From NCBI GenBank assembly GCA_964608315.1, contig CAZSNF010000003.1, positions 124,001 to 188,000 on the forward strand: a stretch of DNA of 64,000 bases, written 5' to 3'. The notes under the pieces were generated by a model that was not told the origin of the DNA, did not search any database, and saw only the letters and a program-made list of their open reading frames with translations. The translations under genes and the position numbers were made by a program. This DNA is from VXPQ01 sp964608315 (GTDB taxonomy: Bacteria > Bacteroidota > Rhodothermia > Rhodothermales > VXPQ01). Positions 53,528 to 60,984 of this stretch are shown in pieces (within the stretch, counting starts at the first letter, position 1; the number at the start of each line of letters is the position of its first letter).

Positions 53528-53724
53528 GAACACGCTGATCAAAAGATGCGCCGATTAGGGCCTGTGGGGCGCCTTTGAGCGAAACATCGGGCCCCCAATA
53601 CCCCTCCGGCCCATCGTCTGCGCACCCTTATGTATTCGCGAAAAGGCGCCCCACAGACCCGTTCCACACTGGGCCAGCGCACCCCTCCCAGCCTCTGAAC
53701 TTCGCAGATTTAATCAGAGTATCC
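53528..53724 (+). repeat. structured repeat family B, copy B5
   Basis: Left end AACACGCTGATCAAAA, right end GCAGATTTAATCAGAGTATCC. Core hairpin: left 53558-53576 (GGGCCTGTGGGGCGCCTTT), right 53642-53660, paired at 18 of 19 positions. At base 11 it has G opposite C. The right flank CCCAGCCTCTGAACTTCGCA is the same as the family A end, showing the two families are related. A further partial motif (TTAATCAGAATATCC) follows. Confidence 0.88.
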
Positions 53725-53761
53725 TTAATCAGAATATCCATACATATCCATCAGTAACGGG

Positions 53762-55132
53762 ATGACGACGAAAAACTCCTTTTCCATCGTCCGGCGCGGC
53801 GCCGAACGCCTGCTGCGCATTACGGGAGCCCCCCCGGACGGATTCGAGGGCGAACGATCCGCAGACGGACTGCGCGGCCCCCTCAATGCGCGCAACGCCA
53901 GGGCCCTTCGGGAAACGCTCCCCTGGACGGCCCCGCAACTTGCGGGGCTGCGCAAATCGTTCGGTTTCGGCGACCGGCTGGGCCTCGCCACGCCCGGCCA
54001 TCTCGACGCGCTCCGCAACCTGCCGGAAAGCGGCTTTTTTCCGGTCCTCGCGCAGCAATCCATGCGCGAAATGGCGCGCGCCCGGCGCAGTCCGCAGCAA
54101 GTCCTCGACGACGTAACCTGGACCGTGCTCGAAACCGGATACCGGGACGGCTATGGCTGCGACGCGGATCATGTCAAGACCGAGGCCGAAATAGACCGGT
54201 GCATCGACGCGGGATTCATCGGCTTTACGCTGGACCCGGGGCAATATGTGCGCCCCGCCGCCGATACGGAAGACGCCGCCGCGCTTTGGAGTCTCTTTGC
54301 GGAGCTGCCCTGGAGCATCCTCGAGAGCAACCCGAGGAATCATCTGCAACGGTACGTGAGCGGACCGGAGGCGGACGGCGCGCTTCCCGAAGAAACCTTT
54401 TTGCGGGCGGCTTGCAAATATGGCGCGGCGCTGGCGCGCGCAGCCCGGCTCCATGCGCACCTGCGCAGCCGGTTCGGCGACGCCCCCTTCGACCTCGAAA
54501 TCTCGGTTGACGAAACGGATACCCCCACCACCCCCGCACAGCATCGGTTCATTGCGCTGGAACTGCATCGGCTCGGCATTTCGTTTATCGGGCTGGCGCC
54601 CCGGTTCGTCGGAGATTTTTACAAGGGCGTGGATTATGCGGGAGATACGGAGGCCTTCGCCCGGGACTACGCCGCGCACGCCGCAATCGCAGAAGAACTG
54701 GGGCCTTACAAACTGAGCGTACATTCCGGCAGCGACAAACTGGCCATCTACCCGTACATCCAGCAGCGTACGCCGGAATACGTCCACGTCAAAACGTCCG
54801 GCACGAGTTGGCTGGAAGCGCTGCGCGTGATTGCGCGTCATGCGCCCGGCCTTTTCCGCCGCATCCTGGACCTGGCCATGGACGGCTACGCCGAAAACCG
54901 CCAGAGTTACCACCTCGACGGACGGGTGGAATGCATCCCGCGCGTGTCCGACGACGCCTTGCCCACCCTGCTCGACGACCATCACGCCCGGCAGGTCGTG
55001 CATGTGGCGTTCGGCCCCGTCCTCGAACAGTACTACGACGAGGCGTACGCGGCGCTCGCCGAATACGACGAAGCGCATCGGGAGGGCGTCCGGCGGCATT
55101 TCGAAAAGCACCTCGCCCCGTTCCGGGGGTGA
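53762..55132 (+). CDS. uxaE: tagaturonate/fructuronate epimerase UxaE
   Basis: A 456-residue protein matching UxaE, which interconverts D-tagaturonate and D-fructuronate in hexuronate catabolism of bacteria lacking the classical UxaB/UxuB branch. Family segments: FGFGDRLGLATPGHLDAL, GYRDGYGCDADHVKTEAEID, FTLDPGQYV, FDLEISVDETDTPTTPAQHR, FIALELHRLGISFIGLAPRF, YKLSVHSGSDKLAIYP and FGPVLEQYYDEAYAALAEY. Likely metal ligands are the His, Asp and Glu in these motifs. The gene is full length. Its last 80 bases recur twice downstream as displaced copies (56251 and 58574), which marks this 3' end as an insertion target. Confidence 0.9.
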   Translation: MTTKNSFSIVRRGAERLLRITGAPPDGFEGERSADGLRGPLNARNARALRETLPWTAPQLAGLRKSFGFGDRLGLATPGHLDALRNLPESGFFPVLAQQSMREMARARRSPQQVLDDVTWTVLETGYRDGYGCDADHVKTEAEIDRCIDAGFIGFTLDPGQYVRPAADTEDAAALWSLFAELPWSILESNPRNHLQRYVSGPEADGALPEETFLRAACKYGAALARAARLHAHLRSRFGDAPFDLEISVDETDTPTTPAQHRFIALELHRLGISFIGLAPRFVGDFYKGVDYAGDTEAFARDYAAHAAIAEELGPYKLSVHSGSDKLAIYPYIQQRTPEYVHVKTSGTSWLEALRVIARHAPGLFRRILDLAMDGYAENRQSYHLDGRVECIPRVSDDALPTLLDDHHARQVVHVAFGPVLEQYYDEAYAALAEYDEAHREGVRRHFEKHLAPFRG

Positions 55133-55400
55133 GTTCTCCTTCCTCTCCGGGCATTGATGCAGTAGCCCGTGCAAGGCAACCCAATGCGAAAAGACGCTAT
55201 TTCCGGACCGCGCAAGAGCGCCTCCTGGGAAACGCCGATACAGGCATGCTCGGACAGGCCTGTTTCCGAATCCCAAAATAGCGCGTCCGCTAGGGCCGTA
55301 CGCCCGGATATTTACCTGTTACCCTTCTGGATACAATGCATATCAATTAATAACTGATATGAAGTCATTTTATAATTGATCCAGCGTCAATTACTAATAG
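55051..55400 (+). repeat. gene-end repeat, copy 1 (native uxaE 3' end, spacer and AT-rich site)
   Basis: Three parts recur in order downstream: the last 82 bases of uxaE with its stop, a 200-bp non-coding spacer (55133-55340) and a 60-bp AT-rich site (55341-55400). The site contains TCAATTAATAACTGA and TCATTTTATAATTGA. The spacer is almost identical in copy 2, but its short open frames differ in reading frame, so it is not coding. Confidence 0.85.
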
Positions 55401-55521
55401 AACGCGCCCCTGAAAGCGGCCTGCGCGCCCGCAGAAGCGCAAAGAGGACCAAGACAGAGAATGGCACGGAGCGCCCTGGAACGCCTCACGGGGCGTTTGC
55501 GGGCGTTTCAGCGCGGGCGGG

Positions 55522-55743
55522 TTACGGCGAAAACAGAAAACGGATTGCGGCGAGCAAGAGACCCGTATAAACGAAGCCTGCCCCGATTATCCAGCGCACA
55601 AGGCGGACTTCAAGGGAGTTTATTTCGGCGCGGAGTTCGCTGCGAACAAACTCTTTCGTTGCAAGGTCGTCCTGCTTCTGTTCGACGGCGGCGGGCGGCG
55701 ACTTGCCGGGTAATCTTGAGGGTTCGATACGGTTTTTCGGAAT
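55522..55743 (-). CDS. small coiled-coil, single-membrane-segment protein (start unclear)
   Basis: A 73-codon frame that reads like a real small protein: LATKEFVRSELRAEINSLEV (amphipathic helix) and then RWIIGAGFVYTGLLLAAIRF, a C-terminal transmembrane helix. It begins directly after, and in frame with, the TAG stop of the upstream small ORF; the only start-like codon is ATT. So it is either initiated at ATT, made by read-through, or is the downstream half of a gene split by a nonsense change. It lies within island cassette 1, transcribed toward uxaE. Confidence 0.5.
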   Translation of the reverse strand: MPKNRIEPSRLPGKSPPAAVEQKQDDLATKEFVRSELRAEINSLEVRLVRWIIGAGFVYTGLLLAAIRFLFSP

Positions 55744-55989
55744 CTACGGCGCGAGAGAGGAAGCAAACGCGTCGTTTTGGACGGGCACAACGACCGAATC
55801 CACCTGGACGGGCGCAATCACAGACAACACGCCTTCAATCCGCGCAAGGCGCGTGTCCATATCATCGACCTTGTTTTCCAGCGCGTCCATGCGGGCCGGA
55901 ATCCGCCAGAAGTGCACCGCCATTGCAATAACCGTTACCACGGTTACAGCTATTCCGATCAGGCTCGCATACTGGATAGCCCTTTTCAT
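55744..55989 (-). CDS. small membrane protein with coiled coil
   Basis: An 81-residue protein: N-terminal transmembrane helix (YASLIGIAVTVVTVIAMAVH), then a short coiled coil (RMDALENKVDDMDTRLARIE) and a flexible tail. AGGAG lies about 12 bases before the ATG. I do not recognise a family. It is the first ORF of island cassette 1, downstream of an inverted repeat at 56035-56078. Small membrane proteins with coiled coils occur among phage accessory genes and toxin-like genes, but nothing here proves such a role. Confidence 0.55.
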   Translation of the reverse strand: MKRAIQYASLIGIAVTVVTVIAMAVHFWRIPARMDALENKVDDMDTRLARIEGVLSVIAPVQVDSVVVPVQNDAFASSLAP

Positions 55990-56034
55990 CTCGCCCTGTG
56001 GTCTCCTGGTCTTCTGTTGTCCCCTGGTCTTTTG

Positions 56035-56078
56035 ACGGTTGCGCCCGGCTTTTGTTGCCGCAGGTCGAGCGCAACCGT
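56035..56078 (-). promoter_or_regulatory. 10-bp inverted repeat upstream of cassette 1 ORFs
   Basis: ACGGTTGCGC (56035-56044) and GCGCAACCGT (56069-56078) form a perfect stem with a 24-base loop, 46 bases before the ATG of the 81-residue ORF on the minus strand. It may be an operator or an attenuator. A very A/T-rich region (56098-56160) lies behind it. Confidence 0.45.
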
Positions 56079-56250
56079 TAAAATACGGAAAGGGACAAAA
56101 ATATATTCTTTTTTACGGTTTCACAATATTTTTTGCAAGTTGTTGTTTTTTAGATATTTAAGGAGGCTTTCTCTCGGCGTTTTCATATGCTCCCGCAATG
56201 GGGAAAATCCACAACCGGAAAGAATGGAAGCGCACACGTCAAACGGTATT

Positions 56251-56560
56251 CCGGCGGCATTTCGAAAAACACCTTGCGCTGTTCCGGGGGTGAGTTCTCC
56301 TTCCTCTCCGGGCATTTATGCAGTAGCCCGTGCAAGGCAACCCAATGCGAAAAGACGCTATTTCCGGACCGCGCAAGAGCGCCTCCTGGGAAACGCCGAT
56401 ACAGGCATGCTCGCTCCAGACCTGTTTCCGAATCCCAAAATAATTCGCCGTCGAGTGCCGTACGCCCGGATATTCACCCTTTATCCCTCTGGATACAATA
56501 CATATCAGTTAATAATTGATCTTAAATCATTTTATAATTGACTTAAAATCAATTATAAAA
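56251..56560 (+). repeat. gene-end repeat, copy 2 (displaced uxaE 3' end, spacer and AT-rich site)
   Basis: CGGCGGCATTTCGAAAAACA and onward repeat the last 43 bases of uxaE including the stop, then the spacer and the AT-rich site at 56501-56560 (TCAGTTAATAATTGA; TCATTTTATAATTGA). The protein end would read RRHFEKHLALFRG, one residue different from intact UxaE. Homology to uxaE before 56251 is only patchy. Confidence 0.85.
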
Positions 56561-56609
56561 ATGCTATAGGATATTGCCCGGTCGGTCCGAAGCATGTTTG
56601 AACGGTCCC

Positions 56610-56819
56610 TCAGGAAACCTTGCGCCGCATGCGTTGTTTTGCTTCATTCCGTACCTTGCGCCAGGTTTCGGCGATTGCATCGGGCAAGGAGTACGCCGGG
56701 GGCCCGTCGCCGCGGGCAGGCAAACGATAAACCGCGCCTCGTTCTATCCCTGAACGGTCGCCCCTCTGCGCCAACAAAGAGCGGTCGTTGCGAAACGCTG
56801 ACGGTAACCAACGATACAT
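56610..56819 (-). CDS. possible small divergent ORF
   Basis: A 69-codon frame (YRLPARGDGPPAYSLPDAIA, then a basic C-terminus) starting only 3 bases from the ATPase ATG on the other strand. No family recognised. The composition is less Arg/Gly-dominated than most antisense frames here, but the lack of room for a promoter makes it doubtful; it could be a remnant of another inserted gene. Confidence 0.25.
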   Translation of the reverse strand: MYRWLPSAFRNDRSLLAQRGDRSGIERGAVYRLPARGDGPPAYSLPDAIAETWRKVRNEAKQRMRRKVS

Positions 56820-56822
56820 GAG

Positions 56823-57887
56823 ATGCTGAAGGACCTGAATCTACGCCGGTACCGCGGGTTCGAGTCGTACCGGTTGGCCGACTTGGCTCGCGTCAACCTG
56901 CTGGTTGGCAAGAACAACACAGGCAAGACATCGATTCTTGAGGCGGTCGAGCTCTTGCTGTCGGAAGGGGACCCTGCTGCATTGGTTGAATCTGCGAAGC
57001 GTCGCGGAGAATTCAGCATGGATTCGGCGTCCCGGGCCGATCTTGCCCACGTATTCTACGGTCACGAGTGCGCGCCAGGCGCCTTTTTCGAATTGTCTGC
57101 CGCCGACAGGTCGTCGCTTACGGGCAGGATATTGCTTCCCGAAGACAATCCGGAAAGTTGGCAAACAATGCGGGAGCGGCTCTGGATGCATGATCCCGAT
57201 CCCGATAAAGAAATCGAAGCTACGTATGGGCTGTGCCTCGATATGGATTCGCAACGTCCCACGATGCTTCCGCTCAGGGAGAACGGTTCGCTTATATATG
57301 GACCCTGGTCGCGCAGCCAGAGTAATGGGCGCGTTCGCAGTGCAGTCCATTTTCTCAATCTGAATTTGTCGTCCATGCAAAGCGCGTGGAACGGCGTACT
57401 GAAAGAGAAGCGCGAAAAGGAAATCGTCGAGGCAATGCGTATCCTGATGCCGCAAATAGACTCCATTCAGTTCCAGGCCGGCGGGCGGCGGGAAAATATT
57501 CTCGTAGGAGAGGAGGGCGTCCAGATGCGCGTGCCCATAGGTAGCTACGGAGAAGGCATGCGGCGATTGCTGGCGATCAGCCTTGCCTTGGTGGGCGCCC
57601 AAAACGGATGCCTCCTGATTGACGAAATCGACACAGGGCTTCACTGGACGGTTATGGAGGATATGTGGCGGCTCGTAGCGAAGGCCGCGCAACGCTACGA
57701 CGTTCAGGTTTTTGCGACCACGCACAGTTACGATTGCATACGGGGGCTCGGTGCGCTGATTGAATCTCATCCGGACCTGTCGGAGTCCGTCGCCATTCAG
57801 AAGGTGCACCAATCATTGGAGCAGGCTGTCTGTGTTCCCGGGATGGATATCCCAACCGTAGTAGAACAGGATATCGAGGTTCGTTGA
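56823..57887 (+). CDS. AAA (RecF/OLD-like) ATPase, probable defence protein
   Basis: A 354-residue ABC-type ATPase. Walker A is GKNNTGKT (29-36) after the strand LARVNLLV. A signature-like segment SYGEGMRR is at 241-248. Walker B is CLLIDEID (263-270), and the switch histidine is in TTHS (299-302). No coiled-coil arm as in SMC; the middle (90-230) is a variable helical region. Such single-domain ATPases pair with TOPRIM-type effectors in phage defence (for example OLD, Gabija and PARIS type systems). Here the next gene, 3 bp away, encodes a DUF3226 protein. By eye the pair is less GC-rich than its neighbours. Expected role: sensing phage or DNA damage and controlling the partner nuclease. Confidence 0.85.
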   Translation: MLKDLNLRRYRGFESYRLADLARVNLLVGKNNTGKTSILEAVELLLSEGDPAALVESAKRRGEFSMDSASRADLAHVFYGHECAPGAFFELSAADRSSLTGRILLPEDNPESWQTMRERLWMHDPDPDKEIEATYGLCLDMDSQRPTMLPLRENGSLIYGPWSRSQSNGRVRSAVHFLNLNLSSMQSAWNGVLKEKREKEIVEAMRILMPQIDSIQFQAGGRRENILVGEEGVQMRVPIGSYGEGMRRLLAISLALVGAQNGCLLIDEIDTGLHWTVMEDMWRLVAKAAQRYDVQVFATTHSYDCIRGLGALIESHPDLSESVAIQKVHQSLEQAVCVPGMDIPTVVEQDIEVR

Positions 57888-57890
57888 GAG

Positions 57891-58553
57891 ATGCACCAGA
57901 GAGAACGCTCCATTCTTCGTGTAGAAGGTAGGGACGACAAGTATGTCATTGAGAATCTGCTGTCACGACACGAGATCGATCATTCAGGTGTTGAAATCAA
58001 ATGGCCGGAAGAGGAAAATGAAGGTACCGGTGGCAAGGACAAGCTGCTGGACGGGATGAAGGTCGCGGTCACGACTAGCAACGACAAAGCGATCGGGTTT
58101 GTGCTGGACGCCAATGGCGCTCCTTTAGACTGTTGGCAAAGTATTTACAACCGGCTCCAGGGCATTGGTCTAACGCTACCGGATGAAATTCCCGAAGACG
58201 GTTTTGTGGGCTATACAAACACCTATAAGACCCGCGTAGGCGTGTGGCTGATGCCAGACAATCGCCGAACAGGCGCTCTTGAGGGTTTTCTGCAAGACCT
58301 CGTTCCCGAAGGGGACGCCCTGCTCCAACTCGCCGAAAAATCGACAGAAAAGGCGAAGCAAGCAGGCGCCGCATTTCCAGACGCCGCACAGTCAAAGGCT
58401 ATATTGCACACATGGCTGGCTTGGCAAGAACGCCCTGGAGTACCGTACGGTACTGCAATAACCGCGAAGTATTTCCGGCGCGACAGTCCCGCCGCGCTTG
58501 CGTTCGTTAACTGGTTCAAGCGCGTGTTCCAGGACCCTGTGCCCGATCCGTGA
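57891..58553 (+). CDS. DUF3226 (TOPRIM-like) protein, probable nuclease partner
   Basis: A 220-residue protein with the DUF3226 pattern. An acidic first motif VEGRDD (11-16) fits the catalytic Glu of TOPRIM folds, GFVLDANG (69-76) corresponds to the second acidic motif, and WLMPDNRRTGALEGFL (119-134) is the family signature. The Asp-x-Asp of the second motif is Asp-x-Asn here, so metal binding may differ. The C-terminal third is helical (FVNWFKRVF). It follows the ATPase gene by 3 bp, the arrangement expected for a two-gene toxin/effector system. Expected activity: nicking or cleavage of nucleic acid upon ATPase activation; not proven by sequence. Confidence 0.8.
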   Translation: MHQRERSILRVEGRDDKYVIENLLSRHEIDHSGVEIKWPEEENEGTGGKDKLLDGMKVAVTTSNDKAIGFVLDANGAPLDCWQSIYNRLQGIGLTLPDEIPEDGFVGYTNTYKTRVGVWLMPDNRRTGALEGFLQDLVPEGDALLQLAEKSTEKAKQAGAAFPDAAQSKAILHTWLAWQERPGVPYGTAITAKYFRRDSPAALAFVNWFKRVFQDPVPDP

Positions 58554-58573
58554 AAAAAGCGCCAGCGGCCCTT

Positions 58574-58728
58574 GGCGCTCGCCGAATACGCCGCTGCGCA
58601 TCGGGAAGGCGTCCGCCGGCATTTCGAAAAACACCTGGCGCCGTTCCGGGGGTGAGGCGAACAGGCGGATCAGTTAATAACTGACATTAAATCATTTTAT
58701 AATTGACTTGAAATCAATTACTAATCGC
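58574..58728 (+). repeat. gene-end repeat, copy 3 (displaced uxaE 3' end with AT-rich site, no spacer)
   Basis: 58574-58656 repeats the last 82 bases of uxaE, at about 90 percent identity by eye. Most differences are silent: the frame would still encode ALAEYAAAHREGVRRHFEKH and the stop. The 60-bp AT-rich site follows (58669-58728), with the perfect palindrome TCAGTTAATAACTGA. The 200-bp spacer of copies 1 and 2 is missing. Confidence 0.85.
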
Positions 58729-58736
58729 CGCTCCCC

Positions 58737-58850
58737 GTGCGGCCTCCCTGCGTAATCAACACCAGCAGGCTGCGAGCAAAAATTCGAAGGAGTTAATCTG
58801 TGCGGGAATATCGTGCGGCCCCTACGTAATCAACACCAGCAGGCTGCGAG
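58737..58850. repeat. tandem duplication of the lutC 3' end
   Basis: CGTAATCAACACCAGCAGGC is found at 58751-58770 and again at 58825-58844, within matching segments 58737-58776 and 58813-58850. The inner copy is the end of the lutC gene; the outer copy has CAG where lutC has its TAG stop. The bases between (58777-58812) are unrelated sequence. Confidence 0.7.
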
Positions 58851-59490
58851 GCCCGTGCGCCCCGATCACAAGCGATTGTTCTATGTCGGCGGTCTTGGAC
58901 GGCCCGGCCACGAACGCGCCATAACCCTCCCAAAACGTTTCGAGCCGGTCGCAAGCGGCGTGCATGTCGGGCACGATGGCGTTGCGGTCCAGCGCCAGCG
59001 CCAGATGCTGCGCCAGAAACGGAGCGGCCCGCGACCCCATCGCGGATTCGCCCAGCCATACGGCCCCGTTCTCCGCCACGCCGAATGCGCCGGGACACGC
59101 CAGTACGTCGAGGCGGGCCAGCCCGGACGCTTCGGCGGCGGGATTCACCTGTTCGAAGGCCCACGCCGAATGCGCCGCAGCGATGGACGCCGCCGAAGGA
59201 AACGCTTCCCGCACGGCAGCCTCCACGCCTCCCGCCCCCACAATCCGTACGGTCGCGGAGGCGGCCTGCGCCGAAGCCATGAACCGGGCGACCAGATCGT
59301 CGTCGCCGACGTCGTCACCGTCGTCATCGCCCCGTACGCCGGCGACGGGCGGCAGCGGAACCTCAGGGGGCCGAGCGCGGCGCACCGCCTCAAGGATCGC
59401 TTCGCGGGCGTCTGGATATCCGTTCGGGGATCCGTTTTGCGTGCCGCATCCGGCCCTGCCTGAATCGTTATGTCGGCGCTTTCGGTTCAT
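58822..59490 (-). CDS. lutC: LutC/LUD-domain protein of lactate utilization
   Basis: A 222-residue LUD-domain protein, the third component of the LutABC lactate dehydrogenase complex. Recognisable parts: RIVGAGGVEAAVREAFPSAA, LDVLACPGAFGVAENGAVWL, HLALALDRNAIVPDMHAACD, FVAGPSKTADIEQSLVIGAH and GPRSLLVLIT at the end. The N-terminal 30 residues are unconserved and the start is uncertain. It is the last gene of the rhaD-lutA-lutB-lutC run; 63 bp separate it from lutB. Confidence 0.88.
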   Translation of the reverse strand: MNRKRRHNDSGRAGCGTQNGSPNGYPDAREAILEAVRRARPPEVPLPPVAGVRGDDDGDDVGDDDLVARFMASAQAASATVRIVGAGGVEAAVREAFPSAASIAAAHSAWAFEQVNPAAEASGLARLDVLACPGAFGVAENGAVWLGESAMGSRAAPFLAQHLALALDRNAIVPDMHAACDRLETFWEGYGAFVAGPSKTADIEQSLVIGAHGPRSLLVLIT

Positions 59491-59553
59491 CGCCTGTCTG
59501 CGTAAAACTGTGAAAAACGCAACCTTCCGGGACGTTACGGAGCTCCCGGCGCC

Positions 59554-60984
59554 TCATTTCTTCCCCCGCTCGGCGGCGTACCATTCCCCGAACGACCGGT
59601 CGGGACAATGCGGAAGCTCCCGCGCCCGCCCCCACGCATTCCAGGGACCGTAGCGCAAGGGGCGCGGCGCATACCGCAAAAAAGCCCGAATCAGCCGGCC
59701 CGCCAGCCGGTAGCGATGCGGACTGCAGGTAATCCACCCGGCCATGCGCATCCCCCAGCGCTTGCGCCGGGAAACGTATCCCTTGCGCGCAGCCGCCTGC
59801 CGCCACCGGTGCAACTGAGCGTGAATATCGATCTTGACCGGACACACGTCGCTGCACGAACCGCACAGGGACGAAGCGAACGGCAGCGAAGCATAGCGCT
59901 TCATATCCATGCCGGGGGCCAGAATCGCCCCGATCGGGCCGGACGGGACCGCCCCGTAACTATGGCCGCCGCTGCGACGGTAGACGGGACACGTATTCAG
60001 GCACGCCCCGCACCGGATGCACTTGAGCGCGGCCCGAAAATCCTTCTGCGCAAGGCGGCGCGAACGCCCGTTGTCCACCAGAATGACGTGCAGTTCGCGG
60101 CCCGGGGCCGGACGGCGAAAATACGACGTATAGACGGACAGGGGCTGGCCCGTAGCGCTGCGGGCCAAAAGACGCAGGAATACGCCGAGATGCTCGGGTT
60201 TCGGGATCAGTTTTTCGACGCCCATGCAGGCGATGTGCACCGGCGCCAGATGCGCGCCGAGGTCCGCATTGCCTTCATTGGTGACCAGCGTGAGCGCCCC
60301 GGTGGACGCTATGGCGAAATTGACGCCCGTAATCGCTGCGTCGGCGGCCAGAAACCGGGCCCGCAAGTCCCGCCGCATCGCGCCGGCCAGCAAGCCCGGA
60401 TCGGCGGCGTCGGCGGGCGTACCCAGTTTTTCGTGAAACAGGGCGGCGATTTCTTCCTTGCGGACATGGATCGCCGGGGCCACGAGATGGCTGGGCGGCT
60501 CTTCCCTGAGCTGCACGATGCGTTCTCCGAGGTCCGTATCCACCACATCGAGGCCGCGCCCTTCAAGGTACGCGTTCAGGCCGCATTCCTCCGTCAGCAT
60601 GGACTTGCTCTTGACCACGCGGCGGACGCCCCGCGCGCGGAGCACGTCGTACGCAATGCGGTTATGCGCGTCCGCGTCCGCAGCCCAGTGAACCTGCGCC
60701 CCGTTCGCCGTAGCCGCTTCCTCGAACGCCGTCAGGTATTCGTCCAGCCTCGACAGCGTATGCTCCTTGATTTCCGAGGCCAGCGTACGCAGCTGCTCCC
60801 ATCCTTCCACGCGCCCGGCCGCCGCATCCCGCTTGCCGCGAATGCCCCAGAGGACGGCGTCGTGCCAGTCGGCCTGTCCGGCGTCGGCAAGGAAGCGGGC
60901 CGCGCTGTCGGCGTGATTCACGCGCTCGACATGATTCGCGCTGGCGGGACGATCCGCGGCGGCGGGACGGGTTCCGTCATCCAT
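59554..60984 (-). CDS. lutB: LutB iron-sulfur protein of lactate utilization
   Basis: A 476-residue protein with an N-terminal LUD domain (VKSKSMLTEECGLNAYLEGR, GVNFAIASTGALTLVTNEGN) and a C-terminal ferredoxin-like part with two cysteine clusters: CIRCGACLNTCPVYRRSGGH (about residue 328) and CGSCSDVCPVKIDIHAQ (about 375). With LutA and LutC it forms the non-flavin L-lactate dehydrogenase that makes pyruvate. The gene overlaps lutA by 8 bases, so both are translated together. Confidence 0.9.
   Translation of the reverse strand: MDDGTRPAAADRPASANHVERVNHADSAARFLADAGQADWHDAVLWGIRGKRDAAAGRVEGWEQLRTLASEIKEHTLSRLDEYLTAFEEAATANGAQVHWAADADAHNRIAYDVLRARGVRRVVKSKSMLTEECGLNAYLEGRGLDVVDTDLGERIVQLREEPPSHLVAPAIHVRKEEIAALFHEKLGTPADAADPGLLAGAMRRDLRARFLAADAAITGVNFAIASTGALTLVTNEGNADLGAHLAPVHIACMGVEKLIPKPEHLGVFLRLLARSATGQPLSVYTSYFRRPAPGRELHVILVDNGRSRRLAQKDFRAALKCIRCGACLNTCPVYRRSGGHSYGAVPSGPIGAILAPGMDMKRYASLPFASSLCGSCSDVCPVKIDIHAQLHRWRQAAARKGYVSRRKRWGMRMAGWITCSPHRYRLAGRLIRAFLRYAPRPLRYGPWNAWGRARELPHCPDRSFGEWYAAERGKK

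Noticed and set aside
2081..53724. Repeated intergenic elements as a CRISPR array
   Set aside because: Copies are 160-255 bp, many kilobases apart, in both orientations, without regular spacers.
55169..55357. 62-codon frame in the spacer after uxaE
   Set aside because: The near-identical second copy of this spacer shifts frame and shows no conserved peptide, so it is not coding.
56850..56875. GGTTCGAGTC resembling a tRNA T-arm
   Set aside because: It lies inside the ATPase coding sequence and no acceptor or anticodon stem can be formed around it.
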